From: Roseinatronobacter domitianus
Lineage (GTDB): Bacteria; Pseudomonadota; Alphaproteobacteria; Rhodobacterales; Rhodobacteraceae
Reading direction: 5' to 3'
Length of the DNA: 64,000 nt
Assembly: GCF_023336755.1 (NCBI RefSeq)
Contig: NZ_JALZWP010000002.1
Span: 248,001-312,000, forward strand
The position numbers and the translations under genes were made by a program. How positions within the stretch are numbered: the first letter of the stretch is position 1; each line of letters opens with the position of its first letter. The notes under the pieces were generated by a model. The model was not told where the DNA came from. It made no database searches and saw only the letters and a list, made by a program, of their open reading frames with translations. Of the stretch, positions 19,744 through 30,583 are shown piece by piece.

Positions 19744-20631
19744 ATGTCCGACAACCTTCGCGGCGCTCTGCTGATGACCCTCGCCATGGCGGGTTTCGCG
19801 CTTGAAGACATGTTCATAAAGCTTTTGGCAGGGGCGATCCCGGTTGGTCAGATCCTTGTCATGCTTGGCGCAAGCGGCGCGGTTGTCTTTGGGCTATTCG
19901 CCCGCGCCAAAGGCCAGGCGCTGTTTTCGGCTGACATGTCCAGCCGCGCGATGATTATTCGCAATATGGGCGAGGTTCTTGGCACCGTCGGATTCGTTCT
20001 GGGCTTCGTGCTGGCCAGCCTGTCCACCGCGTCTGCCATTTTGCAGGCCACCCCGCTTGTTGTGACCTTGGGCGCGGCGCTGTTCCTTGGGGCGCAGGTC
20101 GGCTGGAAACGCTGGATCGCCATTCTGGTAGGTCTGTTTGGCGTCATGCTTATTGTGCGACCGGGCATGGCAGGATTTGAGCCTGCCTCGCTTTGGGCGG
20201 TTCTGGGCGTTCTGGGCCTTGCCACGCGCGATCTGGCCACCCGCGCCGCACCCGCGCGCATATCCGGGTTTCAGATGTCGGCATGGGCCTTTGGCCTTAT
20301 GGCCCCGACAGGGGCAATCATGATGTGGGTCATGGGTGGGCACCCCGTCCTGCCCGATGGCCCGCAAACCGGTCTGCTGCTCTGCACACTCGTCATAGGG
20401 GTCGCCGCCTATTATATGGTGGTCGCCGCCATGCGCGTTGGCGAAATTCCGGTCGTGACCCCGTTTCGCTACACCCGCATGGTCTTCGCGCTTATTGTCG
20501 CCCTCACGGTGTTCGGCGAGCGTCCGGACACGCTGACCTATATCGGGGCCGCGATTATTGTAGCCGCAGGCCTATTCACGCTCTGGCGCGAAACGCGCCG
20601 CCCTTCCCTTGGGTCGGCTGGAACGGTATAG
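19744..20631 (+). CDS. DMT-superfamily transporter (EamA family)
   Basis: The 295-residue membrane protein has about ten hydrophobic segments arranged as two EamA repeats, which is the layout of drug/metabolite exporters such as RhtA- and YdcZ-like proteins. The substrate cannot be told from sequence. I chose ATG 19744 (MSDNLRGALLMT); the upstream in-frame GTG at 19729 would add five residues and has no better ribosome site. It stands alone after the petABC terminator and 37 nt before enolase, so it could share a transcript with eno. Confidence 0.85.
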   Translation: MSDNLRGALLMTLAMAGFALEDMFIKLLAGAIPVGQILVMLGASGAVVFGLFARAKGQALFSADMSSRAMIIRNMGEVLGTVGFVLGFVLASLSTASAILQATPLVVTLGAALFLGAQVGWKRWIAILVGLFGVMLIVRPGMAGFEPASLWAVLGVLGLATRDLATRAAPARISGFQMSAWAFGLMAPTGAIMMWVMGGHPVLPDGPQTGLLLCTLVIGVAAYYMVVAAMRVGEIPVVTPFRYTRMVFALIVALTVFGERPDTLTYIGAAIIVAAGLFTLWRETRRPSLGSAGTV

Positions 20632-20659
20632 CTAGCGCAAACAAACCGCCAATACATAG

Positions 20660-21943
<1,284 letters not shown>

Positions 21944-21948
21944 GCGCT

Positions 21949-21980
21949 ACACGCGCGGGGCCACCACACCCCGCGCGTGT
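21949..21980 (+). terminator. Strong hairpin after eno
   Basis: A perfect 12-bp stem (ACACGCGCGGGG 21949-21960 with CCCCGCGCGTGT 21969-21980, 8-nt loop) begins 6 nt after the eno stop. It lacks a T-run, so it may act as an mRNA-stabilising end or a Rho-assisted stop. Confidence 0.65.
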
Positions 21981-22048
21981 AAACCTGTCGTTAAGACGAA
22001 TCAGCTATACTAAGTGACTTAGATTTTATCCCAGTGGCGGAGGGCCAG

Positions 22049-22510
22049 ATGTCACTTCTTTTACCTGTTTCGGCACCTTTGCCGCAAAACACACAACCGC
22101 GCGACCCGGTGGCCTTTGCCAACACAGCGGCGCAACGCCCTGCCCCGGCTGTCTCTGCCACGCTGACCCAAACCGCCGTCCAGCAGACCAAGGCCGGCAC
22201 CCGGACAGAGGTGCTGACCACGCGCGATAGTGTGCCCATTACCGACAGGCGCAACCGCCTTGTCGGGCCACCCCCCACATTCGAAGTGAACCTGTTGCAG
22301 CACCTCCGCGAAACACGCAACGACCCGCCAGAGATGGCGTTGCCCGACAGCACGGGCGAAGATGATGGGAACGATGCCCCGGATGATCCGGCGCTGCCGC
22401 GCACCGGCAATTTGCAGCAACAGCCAGACATGACAAACACCGCCTATGGTCAGCTTTCTTCACACGAAACGCCCGTCAGCGACGCTGCGAAAATTAACGC
22501 GCGCTTTTGA
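22049..22510 (+). CDS. Hypothetical low-complexity protein
   Basis: The 153-residue product starts at ATG 22049 with GGAGGG about 6 nt upstream. It is rich in Pro, Thr, Gln, Ala and Asp, has no hydrophobic segment after the first residues and no recognisable domain, so it is probably disordered. An acidic patch lies around STGEDDGNDAPDD. I do not recognise a family. It has its own upstream gap after eno and ends just before a bidirectional terminator shared with pnp. The clear ribosome site and ending support a real gene, but its function is unknown. Confidence 0.6.
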   Translation: MSLLLPVSAPLPQNTQPRDPVAFANTAAQRPAPAVSATLTQTAVQQTKAGTRTEVLTTRDSVPITDRRNRLVGPPPTFEVNLLQHLRETRNDPPEMALPDSTGEDDGNDAPDDPALPRTGNLQQQPDMTNTAYGQLSSHETPVSDAAKINARF

Positions 22511-22540
22511 ATTTTCAGCCAGCTTCTGTTTCGAAAGCAA

Positions 22541-22568
22541 AAAACCCCGGATAAAAATCCGGGGTTTT
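22541..22568. terminator. Bidirectional terminator between the hypothetical gene and pnp
   Basis: AAAACCCCGGA (22541-22551) pairs with TCCGGGGTTTT (22558-22568) over a 6-nt loop. The flanking A and T runs make it work in both directions, ending the plus-strand hypothetical gene and the minus-strand pnp. Confidence 0.88.
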
Positions 22569-22593
22569 CCAGCTTCTAAGCAAAGCGAAAGGC

Positions 22594-24723
22594 TTACTCT
22601 GCCTGCTCTGCCGCGATCTCTTCGCCGGTTTCCTGATCGACCATTTTCATGGCCAGACGGACCTTGCCGCGATCATCGAAGCCCAGCAGCTTGACCTTCA
22701 CCTCTTGGCCTTCCTTCAACACATCCGAAGGATGGTTCAAACGGCGATTCTCGATCTGGGACACATGCACCAGACCATCGCGCTTGCCAAAGAAGTTCAC
22801 GAAAGCACCGAAATCGACCAGCTTTACAACCTTGCCGGTGTAGATCTTGCCGACTTCCGGCTCTGCCACGATCGAATAGATCATGTCGTAGGCTTTCTTG
22901 ATCGCCTCTGCGTCGCTGGAAGCGATCTTGATAACGCCGTCATCGTTGATGTCGACCTTCGCGCCCGACACTTCCACGATTTCGCGGATGACCTTGCCGC
23001 CCGTGCCGATGACTTCGCGGATTTTATCCGTCGGCACCTGCATGGTTTCGATCTTGGGCGCGTATTGGCTGAAGCCTTGCGGCGCGGTCAGCGCCTTGGC
23101 CATTTCACCCATGATATGCATGCGCGCGTCTTTGGCTTGTGCCAAAGCCTGCTCCATGATCTCAAACGTGATGCCCGCGACCTTGATATCCATCTGCAAC
23201 GAGGTGATCCCCGCTTCGGTCCCGGCCACTTTGAAATCCATGTCGCCCAAATGGTCTTCGTCGCCCAGAATGTCGGTCAGCACAGCGAAGCGCCCGTCAT
23301 CTTCCAGGATCAGGCCCATAGCCACACCGGCCACCGGCGCTTTCAGCGGCACGCCCGCATCCATCATCGACAGCGACCCGCCGCAGACGGTTGCCATGGA
23401 CGAAGACCCGTTCGATTCCGTGATCTCGGACACCAGACGAATGGTATAGGGGAAGTCGGTTGCCGCAGGCAGAACCGCCTGCAACGCGCGCCATGCCAGC
23501 TTGCCGTGGCCCACTTCGCGCCGTCCCGGAGGACCGAAGCGCCCAACCTCGCCCACCGAATAGGGGGGGAAGTTGTAGTGCAGCAGGAAGCTGGATTTGC
23601 TGGTGCCGGTCAGCGCGTCGATGAACTGCTCATCATCGCCCGTGCCCAAGGTGGTCACACATAGCGATTGCGTTTCGCCACGGGTGAACAGGCTAGAGCC
23701 ATGCGTGCGCGGCAGCAGGCTGGTTTCGGCCACAATGGGGCGCACCGTCTTGGTGTCGCGTCCGTCAACACGCGGCGACCCGTTGATGATATCGCCGCGC
23801 AGAATGCTCGATTCCAGCTTTTTCAGGGCCGAACCCAAATTGGCATTGGACAACTGCTCTTCGGTCAGCGCAGCCTTGATGGCATCGCGGGCAGCACCAA
23901 TGGCAGCCACGCGCTCTTGCTTGTCACGCAGGGCAAAGGCGGCGCGCATCTGGGTTTCGCCAGCCGCTTTTACAGCGGCATACAGATCCGAGTAATCCGG
24001 CGGCTGGAAGTCGAAGGGCTCTTTCGCGGCATCTTCCGCCAGGTCGATAATCAGATCGATCACCGGCTGAAGGCTGTCATGCGCGAATTTCACGGCACCC
24101 AGCATTTCGGCTTCTGTCAGCTCATAGGCTTCCGATTCGACCATCATCACGGCGTCTTTGGTGCCCGCGACAACGAGGTCCAGACGCTGCTCGGCATTCT
24201 CGCGCAGCTTTTCCATATCCTGACATTCGGGGTTCAGGACGTATTCGCCATTCGAATAGCCCACGCGCGCAGCAGCAATCGGCCCCATGAAGGGCGCGCC
24301 GGAAATGGTCAGCGCGGCAGAGGCGGCGATCAGCGCAACCACGTCGGGTTCATTGACCAGATCGTGGCTCAGCACCGTGCAGATAACCAGAACTTCGTTC
24401 TTGAAGCCCTCGACGAACAGCGGGCGGATCGGACGGTCGATCAGGCGCGAGGTCAGGGTTTCCTTGTCGGACGGGCGCGCTTCGCGCTTCAGGAACCCGC
24501 CGGGAACCTTGCCGGCTGCATAGTATTTTTCAACGTAATGCACGGTCAGCGGGAAAAAGTCTTGCCCCGGCTTTGCTTCTTTCGCGAAGGTCACGTTGGC
24601 CATGACGCTGGTTTCGCCCAGCGTGGCAATGACCGAGCCGTCTGCCTGACGGGCAACCTTGCCGGTTTCCAGTGTCAGGGTTTCTTCGCCCCACTGGATG
24701 GATTTCTTGGTGATATTGAACAT
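22594..24723 (-). CDS. pnp: Polynucleotide phosphorylase
   Basis: The 709-residue protein has two RNase PH-like domains joined by a helical linker, then a KH domain ([15 protein letters not shown]) and an S1 domain ([18 protein letters not shown]). Phosphate-site residues lie in the second PH domain (ETNGSSS-like [16 protein letters not shown] and [18 protein letters not shown]). PNPase degrades RNA 3' to 5' with phosphate and is part of the degradosome. Unusually, rpsO is not upstream: the preceding same-strand gene is hemF, 287 bp away. Confidence 0.97.
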   Translation of the reverse strand: MFNITKKSIQWGEETLTLETGKVARQADGSVIATLGETSVMANVTFAKEAKPGQDFFPLTVHYVEKYYAAGKVPGGFLKREARPSDKETLTSRLIDRPIRPLFVEGFKNEVLVICTVLSHDLVNEPDVVALIAASAALTISGAPFMGPIAAARVGYSNGEYVLNPECQDMEKLRENAEQRLDLVVAGTKDAVMMVESEAYELTEAEMLGAVKFAHDSLQPVIDLIIDLAEDAAKEPFDFQPPDYSDLYAAVKAAGETQMRAAFALRDKQERVAAIGAARDAIKAALTEEQLSNANLGSALKKLESSILRGDIINGSPRVDGRDTKTVRPIVAETSLLPRTHGSSLFTRGETQSLCVTTLGTGDDEQFIDALTGTSKSSFLLHYNFPPYSVGEVGRFGPPGRREVGHGKLAWRALQAVLPAATDFPYTIRLVSEITESNGSSSMATVCGGSLSMMDAGVPLKAPVAGVAMGLILEDDGRFAVLTDILGDEDHLGDMDFKVAGTEAGITSLQMDIKVAGITFEIMEQALAQAKDARMHIMGEMAKALTAPQGFSQYAPKIETMQVPTDKIREVIGTGGKVIREIVEVSGAKVDINDDGVIKIASSDAEAIKKAYDMIYSIVAEPEVGKIYTGKVVKLVDFGAFVNFFGKRDGLVHVSQIENRRLNHPSDVLKEGQEVKVKLLGFDDRGKVRLAMKMVDQETGEEIAAEQAE

Positions 24724-25010
24724 ACGTCATTCCTCGTCGGAGCACTTCCGGGCCCTTCCCGGATCTCCTGATGTCTATGGCGGCCCCATTGCCGCCGACC
24801 CCAATCCTTGTGCATCACGCCGGGGCCGAAGCGTCACGTCTCAGATGGGCTGTGCCATACAGGAAAAGCGGCTGCGGGGGAAGTGGGGGAATGTTGCGTT
24901 TGAAAGAGCCATCATTGGGCGGCCAACTAACCAAAGGCGCGGAATCAAGGGCGAAGCCCGCCGCGCGGGCCGACCCGCGGCCTGCCGCTGTCGCTATGAT
25001 GACCGGGGCG
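24724..25010. other. 287-bp gap upstream of pnp, no gene seen
   Basis: No supported open frame lies here; in particular rpsO, which commonly precedes pnp, is absent. A small hairpin (TCCGGG 24747-24752 with CCCGGA 24758-24763) sits in the probable pnp leader about 24 nt before its start and could serve in the RNase III/PNPase autoregulation known for pnp leaders in other bacteria. A GC-rich imperfect palindrome lies around 24958-24980, near the hemF end. Confidence 0.5.
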
Positions 25011-25907
25011 TCACACCCAGCGCGCGAAGGGCGGCAGGCTCATCAGCACTGCGTCCGGGTCGTGGCCGGTTTGCAGGCCGAACTTTGTGCCCCGGTCGTA
25101 GACAAGGTTGTATTCGGCATAAAGCCCACGGTGGATAAGCTGTGCTTCCTTATCGGCATCATCCCACGCCATACCCCGCCGCTTTTCCACCTGCGCCAGA
25201 AACGCAGGCAGAAAGGACCGGCCCACATCTTGGGTAAAGGCGAAATCGGCCTCCCAATCGCCGGTGCAATGGTCATCATAGAAGATGCCACCTACACCGC
25301 GCGCGCGCTTGCGGTGGGGGATGTAGAAATACTCATCCGCCCAGTCCTTGAAGCGCGGATAGAGGTCTGCGCCATGCGGGTCGCAATGGGCTTTCAGCGT
25401 GGCGTGAAAATCGGCGGTGTCTTCGGGGTATTCAAGGCAGGGGTTCAGATCGGTGCCGCCACCGAACCACCAGCCGCCCGGTGTCCAGAACATGCGGGTG
25501 TTCAGGTGCACGGCGGGCACATGCGGGTTCTGCATATGCGCCACCAGCGAGATGCCACTCGCCCAGAAACGCGGGTCATCTTCCAGCCCCGGAATTTCCT
25601 TGCGCGCGGTCAGCGACCGCTGCGCCTGATCGCCCAATTGGCCATAAACGGCAGAGACGTTGACGCCGACTTTCTCGAACACGCGACCGCCGCGCATCAC
25701 GCTCATCAAGCCGCCACCGGCATCCGAGCCGTCTGGCGCAGTGCGCTTGGTGTCGGTCACTTCGAACCGGCCCGGCGCGTGGTCGGACATCGGGCCATCG
25801 GTATGACTGTCCTCGACCGCCTCGAACGCAGCAACGATCTGGTCGCGCAGCTCGCGGAACCAGGCGGCGGCGTGGGCCTTGCGGTCGTCAAAATTCTGAT
25901 CGGTCAT
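25011..25907 (-). CDS. hemF: Oxygen-dependent coproporphyrinogen III oxidase
   Basis: The 298-residue protein matches the HemF family, with GGRVFEKVGVNVSAVYG, the substrate-binding NPHVPAVHLNTRMF, the GGGTDLNP stretch and the late signature GLYAEYNLVYDRGTKFGL. HemF performs the aerobic oxidative decarboxylation of coproporphyrinogen III to protoporphyrinogen IX in haem synthesis. It is a single gene, 63 nt downstream of the antiporter gene, which is on the same strand. Confidence 0.97.
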   Translation of the reverse strand: MTDQNFDDRKAHAAAWFRELRDQIVAAFEAVEDSHTDGPMSDHAPGRFEVTDTKRTAPDGSDAGGGLMSVMRGGRVFEKVGVNVSAVYGQLGDQAQRSLTARKEIPGLEDDPRFWASGISLVAHMQNPHVPAVHLNTRMFWTPGGWWFGGGTDLNPCLEYPEDTADFHATLKAHCDPHGADLYPRFKDWADEYFYIPHRKRARGVGGIFYDDHCTGDWEADFAFTQDVGRSFLPAFLAQVEKRRGMAWDDADKEAQLIHRGLYAEYNLVYDRGTKFGLQTGHDPDAVLMSLPPFARWV

Positions 25908-25970
25908 CGGCGCGGTTCCCTATGGCTTTGCCATGATGTGCCATGCGGGGGCGTCTATGACAAGCTAGGT

Positions 25971-28487
25971 TTACAGTTCGTCGCCGGGTCTGGTCTGCGA
26001 CATGACCTTTTCGAGATTGGCGCCGCGCGCCCGCGCGCTGTCCTCTACCGCCTGTTGAAGCGCGGTATTGCGGGCCAACAGACGGCGGAAGCGCGCCTCG
26101 TCCAAGGCGAAAAGGGTGCAATGCGTGATCGCACTGACCATCGCGCGGCGCGGCTGGCCGGTCAGCATACCCAAATGACCAAAGAACTCGCCGCGCCCCA
26201 ACCGCAGTTTCTGGCCGCGACGTTCCATCTCTACCGCGCCGGATGCAATGAAATAGACCGAGCGCGCCACTTCCCCCTTCCGGATCAGCACGGCGCCGGG
26301 GTCCACATAATGCGTGGTCAAAGCCCGCGATAAACGCTTGCGCGCTTCTGGTGGCATGGCATCGAACACGGGGAAGGCGCGCAGGAATTCCTCGCGCTGC
26401 AACGCGAAATCCAGCCGGGGCCGATCGTCCAACTGCTTGCGCGCGGCGTCCAGCCTGTTGCGCAAGGTGGCGTGCAATTCGCGTCCGATCAGCCCATCGG
26501 CGAACAGGGTTTCATACTCGCGTTCTTCCAGTCGCAACGATGTACGGCGAATAAAACGGCGTTCGACTTCTTCGGCATATCCGGGATATTGCAGGCGCAG
26601 CCCCTCGATGGCGCTGGCCGTTTCCTCGGCCCGGCGGCGCAGCAATTCATGCAACAGGTCGCCCACGCGCCGGCCATGAATGCGGCGGATCTTGCCCGCA
26701 ATAAAACCATGCAACTCTTGTAAAACAAGCTGTTGGTTCAGAAGCAATTCGAAGCGGTCGGCGGTCATAACTTCCAGCGGGCCAGACCAACGCAAACGGT
26801 TGTTCAGCCAGACCGCCAGCCGATAGCGCCCACCATAGCCCAGCGCGCGCCGGGCCGTGCTGCGGTATTCGTTGCGCCCGCCAAGGCGGGTGCGTTCGAT
26901 CAGGCCGTCGACATCGGACAACATCCGCTCCACCAACCGGGAGGAGAAGAGCTGCTGCCGGAAATGTTCGATAATCAGATCACGCTCTCGCCCGGCCAAA
27001 GCCACCAGCCCCAAAGTGATGCGGTCGCGGTCGGGAATGTCTACGCTTTCGGCTTCTGCCACCGCGCCATCCAGCCGCCCGGCAAAGCGCTTGGCCTCTG
27101 ACCGGATCACATCGGGGGTCAGCCGGTAATCACGCGCGCTGTCCGACACGGCCTCGCGCACGTTTTGCAGCGCCACCGCAATCACCTGCCGCGACAATGC
27201 CTGGTCCAAGGCCGGCAGACGGTCCAGCCCCAGCTTTGCGATGGCCCAGCGCAATGTTGTGCCCTGCACCAGCAGCGTGAACAGGGTAAACCCGGTTGCC
27301 AGAATACCCACCTCGCGCTTGACCGCAGGTGGAACCAGCGCGCTTTCCGTTACTGCCAGCGCCAGCGCCAGCGTGACCGCCCCGCGCAAACCGCCCCACA
27401 GGATAGCGGCGCGATAGCTGGGGTCCACCCGTGGCGACAAGCGCAACCGGCCCAACACCGGCAGCACTCCGAACAACATAACCGCGCGCGCCACAAAGGC
27501 CGCGACCACGATCACCCCGATCAGGAACAGGTCACTTGGGCGCAGATCGCCCATCAGGCGCGGGATTAACAGAGCGGCAAGGATAAAGATGAACGCGCCC
27601 GCCCAATAGGCCAGAATATCCCAGACCTCTCGCAGATAGCCCCAGCTTGCCGGTGTCAGGCGGCTTGGCCCCGACAGGTTCAGCGCCAGCCCCGCCACGA
27701 CCACCGCAATCACGCCCGATGCACCCAGATATTGTTCAGCAACGATATAGGTCAGATACGGCAGGGCCACGCTGACCGACACTTGCGCGCGCGGGAAGGT
27801 GGGCAGCACCGCCATGAGCGCGGTGGCAACGCGGGCAAAGACCCACCCCAGCAGCACACCGCCACCGATAAGCCACGGAAAGGTCAGTGCGGCCTCTTGC
27901 AGGGTCGGGTTGGGTACGCCCAGCATAACGAAAGTCAGAAAAAACCCGAACAAGGCAATCGCGGCGGCATCGTTCAGCAGGCTTTCGCCCTCGACAATGC
28001 GGGTCAGCCGCTGCGGCGCCGCGATGTTGCGGAAAATGCTGACCACGGCAGACGGATCTGTGGTCGAAACGACAGCCCCGATCAGCAGGCAGGCAGCCAG
28101 CGGAAGCGACGTAAACGGCGTCAGCGCATAACCGATGACCACGGTAGAGACCAGCACCGCCGCGACCGCCATGACAAGGATAGGCACCCAATCATCCAGC
28201 ATCCGCCGCGCATTGACCACCAGCGCCACCTGGAACAACAGCGTTGGCAGCAGGATATACAAGAACACATTAGAGCGGATGGGCAGGTCCAGCAGCCGCC
28301 GCACGGTTGGGCTGAGCGTATCGCCCAAACCAGAGGTCGCGAGCGTCAGCGCGACCGCGCCGATCAACGCGCCCATGATCGCCAGAATCACGGTAAACGG
28401 CAGGCGCAGACGCTCGGACAAGGGCTCCGACACGCCGATCACAATGAAAAGCAACGCAACCGCGCCGGAAAAAGCGATGATATCCAT
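25971..28487 (-). CDS. CPA1-type Na+/H+ antiporter with C-terminal cyclic-nucleotide-binding-like domain
   Basis: The 838-residue protein has an N-terminal membrane domain of about 12-13 helices (residues 5-420) with the CPA1 ion-site motifs STTDPSAVVS (141-150) and EGESLLNDAAAIALF (166-180, Asn172-Asp173). A long cytoplasmic helical region (about 430-700) leads into a CNBD-like domain (about 702-838). In that domain the usual FGE of the phosphate-binding cassette is FGH (769-771), while the following arginine (PRRAMV, 779-784) is kept. It probably exchanges Na+ or K+ for protons to control pH or salt. Loss of the glutamate that contacts the ribose suggests altered or no cyclic nucleotide binding. 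It is followed by hemF. Confidence 0.85.
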   Translation of the reverse strand: MDIIAFSGAVALLFIVIGVSEPLSERLRLPFTVILAIMGALIGAVALTLATSGLGDTLSPTVRRLLDLPIRSNVFLYILLPTLLFQVALVVNARRMLDDWVPILVMAVAAVLVSTVVIGYALTPFTSLPLAACLLIGAVVSTTDPSAVVSIFRNIAAPQRLTRIVEGESLLNDAAAIALFGFFLTFVMLGVPNPTLQEAALTFPWLIGGGVLLGWVFARVATALMAVLPTFPRAQVSVSVALPYLTYIVAEQYLGASGVIAVVVAGLALNLSGPSRLTPASWGYLREVWDILAYWAGAFIFILAALLIPRLMGDLRPSDLFLIGVIVVAAFVARAVMLFGVLPVLGRLRLSPRVDPSYRAAILWGGLRGAVTLALALAVTESALVPPAVKREVGILATGFTLFTLLVQGTTLRWAIAKLGLDRLPALDQALSRQVIAVALQNVREAVSDSARDYRLTPDVIRSEAKRFAGRLDGAVAEAESVDIPDRDRITLGLVALAGRERDLIIEHFRQQLFSSRLVERMLSDVDGLIERTRLGGRNEYRSTARRALGYGGRYRLAVWLNNRLRWSGPLEVMTADRFELLLNQQLVLQELHGFIAGKIRRIHGRRVGDLLHELLRRRAEETASAIEGLRLQYPGYAEEVERRFIRRTSLRLEEREYETLFADGLIGRELHATLRNRLDAARKQLDDRPRLDFALQREEFLRAFPVFDAMPPEARKRLSRALTTHYVDPGAVLIRKGEVARSVYFIASGAVEMERRGQKLRLGRGEFFGHLGMLTGQPRRAMVSAITHCTLFALDEARFRRLLARNTALQQAVEDSARARGANLEKVMSQTRPGDEL

Positions 28488-28535
28488 ACTGTTCAGTCTA
28501 GCGCGCGCGCCAAATAATTGGAACGCAGCACCGAC

Positions 28536-29390
28536 CTATTCGGCCGCGAGCGCAACAGATTTACGGTCGCTGCGCCCGATTTCGGCCAAGGTAGTCACGA
28601 TCTGGTCCATCAGTGCCTGAAAGGCCGGGAAATCAGCATTCGGTTCGACCCGCGCCTCGTCCAGATACAGGCCACGGTCGATTTCCACTTGCACAACATG
28701 CTGCCCAACCGACGGCAAACCGTAACGCTGCGCGATATAGGCCCCGGCAAACGGAGCATTGCGGGCCACGCGCAAACCGGCAGCGGTAAAGACGGCGGCG
28801 ACCGCATCGACAATGTCGGACTGGCTGGACGCGCCGAACCGGTCCCCCAACACCACATCGGGCCGCCCGCTGTTGCGCAAGATGACCGCATCGCGCGGCA
28901 TGGAATGCATATCCAGCAGAATCGCGCGGCCCAGATCACGGACATGATCGGCCATCACGCTTGCCAGCTTGTCATGATAGGGTTGCCAGTAATTGTGCAG
29001 CCGCTCTTGTGCCTGCGCGCGACCAATCTTGCCCGAATAGATCGCACGACCGCCCGCGACAACACGCGGAATAACCCCAAGCCCGGAACTGATGCGCGCA
29101 TTCATGGCGCGCACCGCTATTCCCGAAATCAGGGCCGGGTCAAGCTCGCTCGCGGCACGGTTGTAATCGACATAGGCGCGCGGCACGCCGCCTAGCAGGA
29201 CATGCGCGCCAGCAGCGGGTGCAGCCTGTAGCAACAGGTCCACATAGGCATCTTCGGAAGACCGCAAGGCCAGTTCGTCAAGCTGCGAGGCTTGCAGAAA
29301 ATCTGCCGGATAACCCCGCGCAGAATGCGGCGATGCGAAGATGACCGAAGTCGTCGCCGGGGCCGCCTCGATGAACTTGTATGCCTGCAT
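28536..29390 (-). CDS. N-formylglutamate amidohydrolase family protein
   Basis: The product of 284 residues (from ATG 29390, with AAGGA about 9 nt upstream; an in-frame ATG at 29408 adds six residues) has the FGase family motifs [28 protein letters not shown] and [11 protein letters not shown]. FGases release formate from N-formyl-glutamate at the end of one histidine degradation pathway; relatives act on other N-formyl amino acids. No hut genes are nearby, so the substrate is open. It is read away from the tRNA-Val promoter and ends 48 nt before the antiporter. Confidence 0.85.
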   Translation of the reverse strand: MQAYKFIEAAPATTSVIFASPHSARGYPADFLQASQLDELALRSSEDAYVDLLLQAAPAAGAHVLLGGVPRAYVDYNRAASELDPALISGIAVRAMNARISSGLGVIPRVVAGGRAIYSGKIGRAQAQERLHNYWQPYHDKLASVMADHVRDLGRAILLDMHSMPRDAVILRNSGRPDVVLGDRFGASSQSDIVDAVAAVFTAAGLRVARNAPFAGAYIAQRYGLPSVGQHVVQVEIDRGLYLDEARVEPNADFPAFQALMDQIVTTLAEIGRSDRKSVALAAE

Positions 29391-29445
29391 AAGAGAATTC
29401 CTTGCCATACCAAGTTATACCGCGAATTTCCCCTTGCGAAAGCCC

Positions 29446-29474
29446 TTGATCCTGCTCGCGACTCTATTTATAGA
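29446..29474 (+). promoter_or_regulatory. Probable sigma-70 promoter for tRNA-Val and rpmJ
   Basis: TTGATC (29446-29451) and TATAGA (29469-29474) are separated by 17 nt, about 60 nt ahead of the tRNA. It fits a housekeeping promoter of a stable RNA gene. Confidence 0.5.
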
Positions 29475-29536
29475 CCCCGCTTACAGACGCGGTTTGGCCC
29501 GCGTCCCTTTTGTTTGGGGCGTTTGTCGGATCAGTC

Positions 29537-29611
<75 letters not shown>

Positions 29612-29679
29612 TTTCATCCCTGTTTCGGCAGGACAAGTTTACAGGCAGGCGCACGCGCGCCGCGAGAAGGAGAAGACCG

Positions 29680-29805
29680 ATGAAGGTCAAGAATTCGCTC
29701 CGGTCGCTCAAGCAGCGCCACCGTGATTGTCAGATCGTGCGCCGTAAAGGCCGCGTTTATGTCATCAACAAGACCCAGAAGAAATTCAAGGCACGTCAGG
29801 GCTGA
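29680..29805 (+). CDS. rpmJ: 50S ribosomal protein L36
   Basis: The 41-residue product has the start [20 protein letters not shown] and a strongly basic end, as in the longer, cysteine-poor form of L36 found in many proteobacteria (a zinc-independent C- type). ATG 29680 follows AAGGAG. It lies 68 nt after tRNA-Val and may be made from the same promoter. Confidence 0.95.
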   Translation: MKVKNSLRSLKQRHRDCQIVRRKGRVYVINKTQKKFKARQG

Positions 29806-29831
29806 TATTCGCCCCGACTGTCGCGATTTGG

Positions 29832-29861
29832 CGCCGCTCTGTCGTTCAGGGCGGCGTTTTT
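29832..29861 (+). terminator. Rho-independent terminator after rpmJ
   Basis: A 10-bp stem (CGCCGCTCTG 29832-29841 with CAGGGCGGCG 29847-29856, one G-T pair) is followed by five T residues, 26 nt after the rpmJ stop. Confidence 0.85.
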
Positions 29862-29887
29862 CTATGCCGAATCACTAGGGTTGCGCC

Positions 29888-30583
29888 ATGACAGAACTCC
29901 TTCCAGATCCCGCCCCGGTGCCGGTGTTGCACCTGTCCGACCGTCCCGAATGGCGGTATTTGCTGCGTGATTTCTACGAACTCTATCGCCACCTGCCCGC
30001 TGGCGGCAGTGCCAAAATCCGCGCGCATCAACGCGGCGTGCGGGAACGCATTGCACGGGTCATCAAAGCCAATCCGCCGATTGCCGACCTGCCGCCAATA
30101 GAAAAACCCGTCACCTTGCATTTCCGTCGCGCACTGGACCAGGGACGAGAGGCGCAGCACGCGGCCTTCATCCGCACCATCGACGCGGTCCATGACAAAC
30201 TGCGGTGGCAGTATGGCTATGAAAAAGTGCCGCGCGGTCTGGAGCGCAAATTCGCCTATGCCGAATTGGTTGGCCCGACCGGCCCGGTAGTGACGGACGA
30301 GGTGATCCTGGGTCTGGTGCTTTTCGCACCCGGCTGCACCTACCCGGCCCATGCGCATGACGGCATTACCGAAAGCTACCTGTGCCTGTCGGGGGCTGTG
30401 TCGGAAAACGACCAAGGGGTCTACGCGCCGGGGTCGCTGATCTTCAACCAGCCGGGGCAGTTGCACCGAATCACGGTCGCCGATCACGAACCGTCATTGC
30501 TGGCCTATGCCTGGATGGGGGCGACAGAAAAGCTGGCGAACCAGAAAATGGTCTTCAGCCGCGCGCCGAAACCGGCGCGCTAA
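29888..30583 (+). CDS. dddL: Cupin-type DMSP lyase (DddL-like)
   Basis: The 231-residue protein has an N-terminal helical part and a C-terminal cupin domain. Cupin motif 1 is GCTYPAHAHDGITESYLCLS, giving metal and catalytic residues H155, H157, E162 and Y164; motif 2 has PGQLH with H193. This fits the dimethylsulphoniopropionate (DMSP) lyase family DddL/DddQ, which splits DMSP into dimethyl sulphide and acrylate; the length and N-terminal extension favour DddL. ATG 29888 lies 27 nt after the rpmJ terminator. Its end overlaps the convergent glycosyltransferase gene by 4 nt. Acrylate-handling genes (acuI, acuK) and DMSP transporters are not seen nearby. Confidence 0.82.
   Translation: MTELLPDPAPVPVLHLSDRPEWRYLLRDFYELYRHLPAGGSAKIRAHQRGVRERIARVIKANPPIADLPPIEKPVTLHFRRALDQGREAQHAAFIRTIDAVHDKLRWQYGYEKVPRGLERKFAYAELVGPTGPVVTDEVILGLVLFAPGCTYPAHAHDGITESYLCLSGAVSENDQGVYAPGSLIFNQPGQLHRITVADHEPSLLAYAWMGATEKLANQKMVFSRAPKPAR

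Noticed and set aside
24771-26333. 520-codon plus-strand frame across hemF and the antiporter end
   Set aside because: Antisense to two recognisable genes; Arg/His/Gly-rich translation without any domain.
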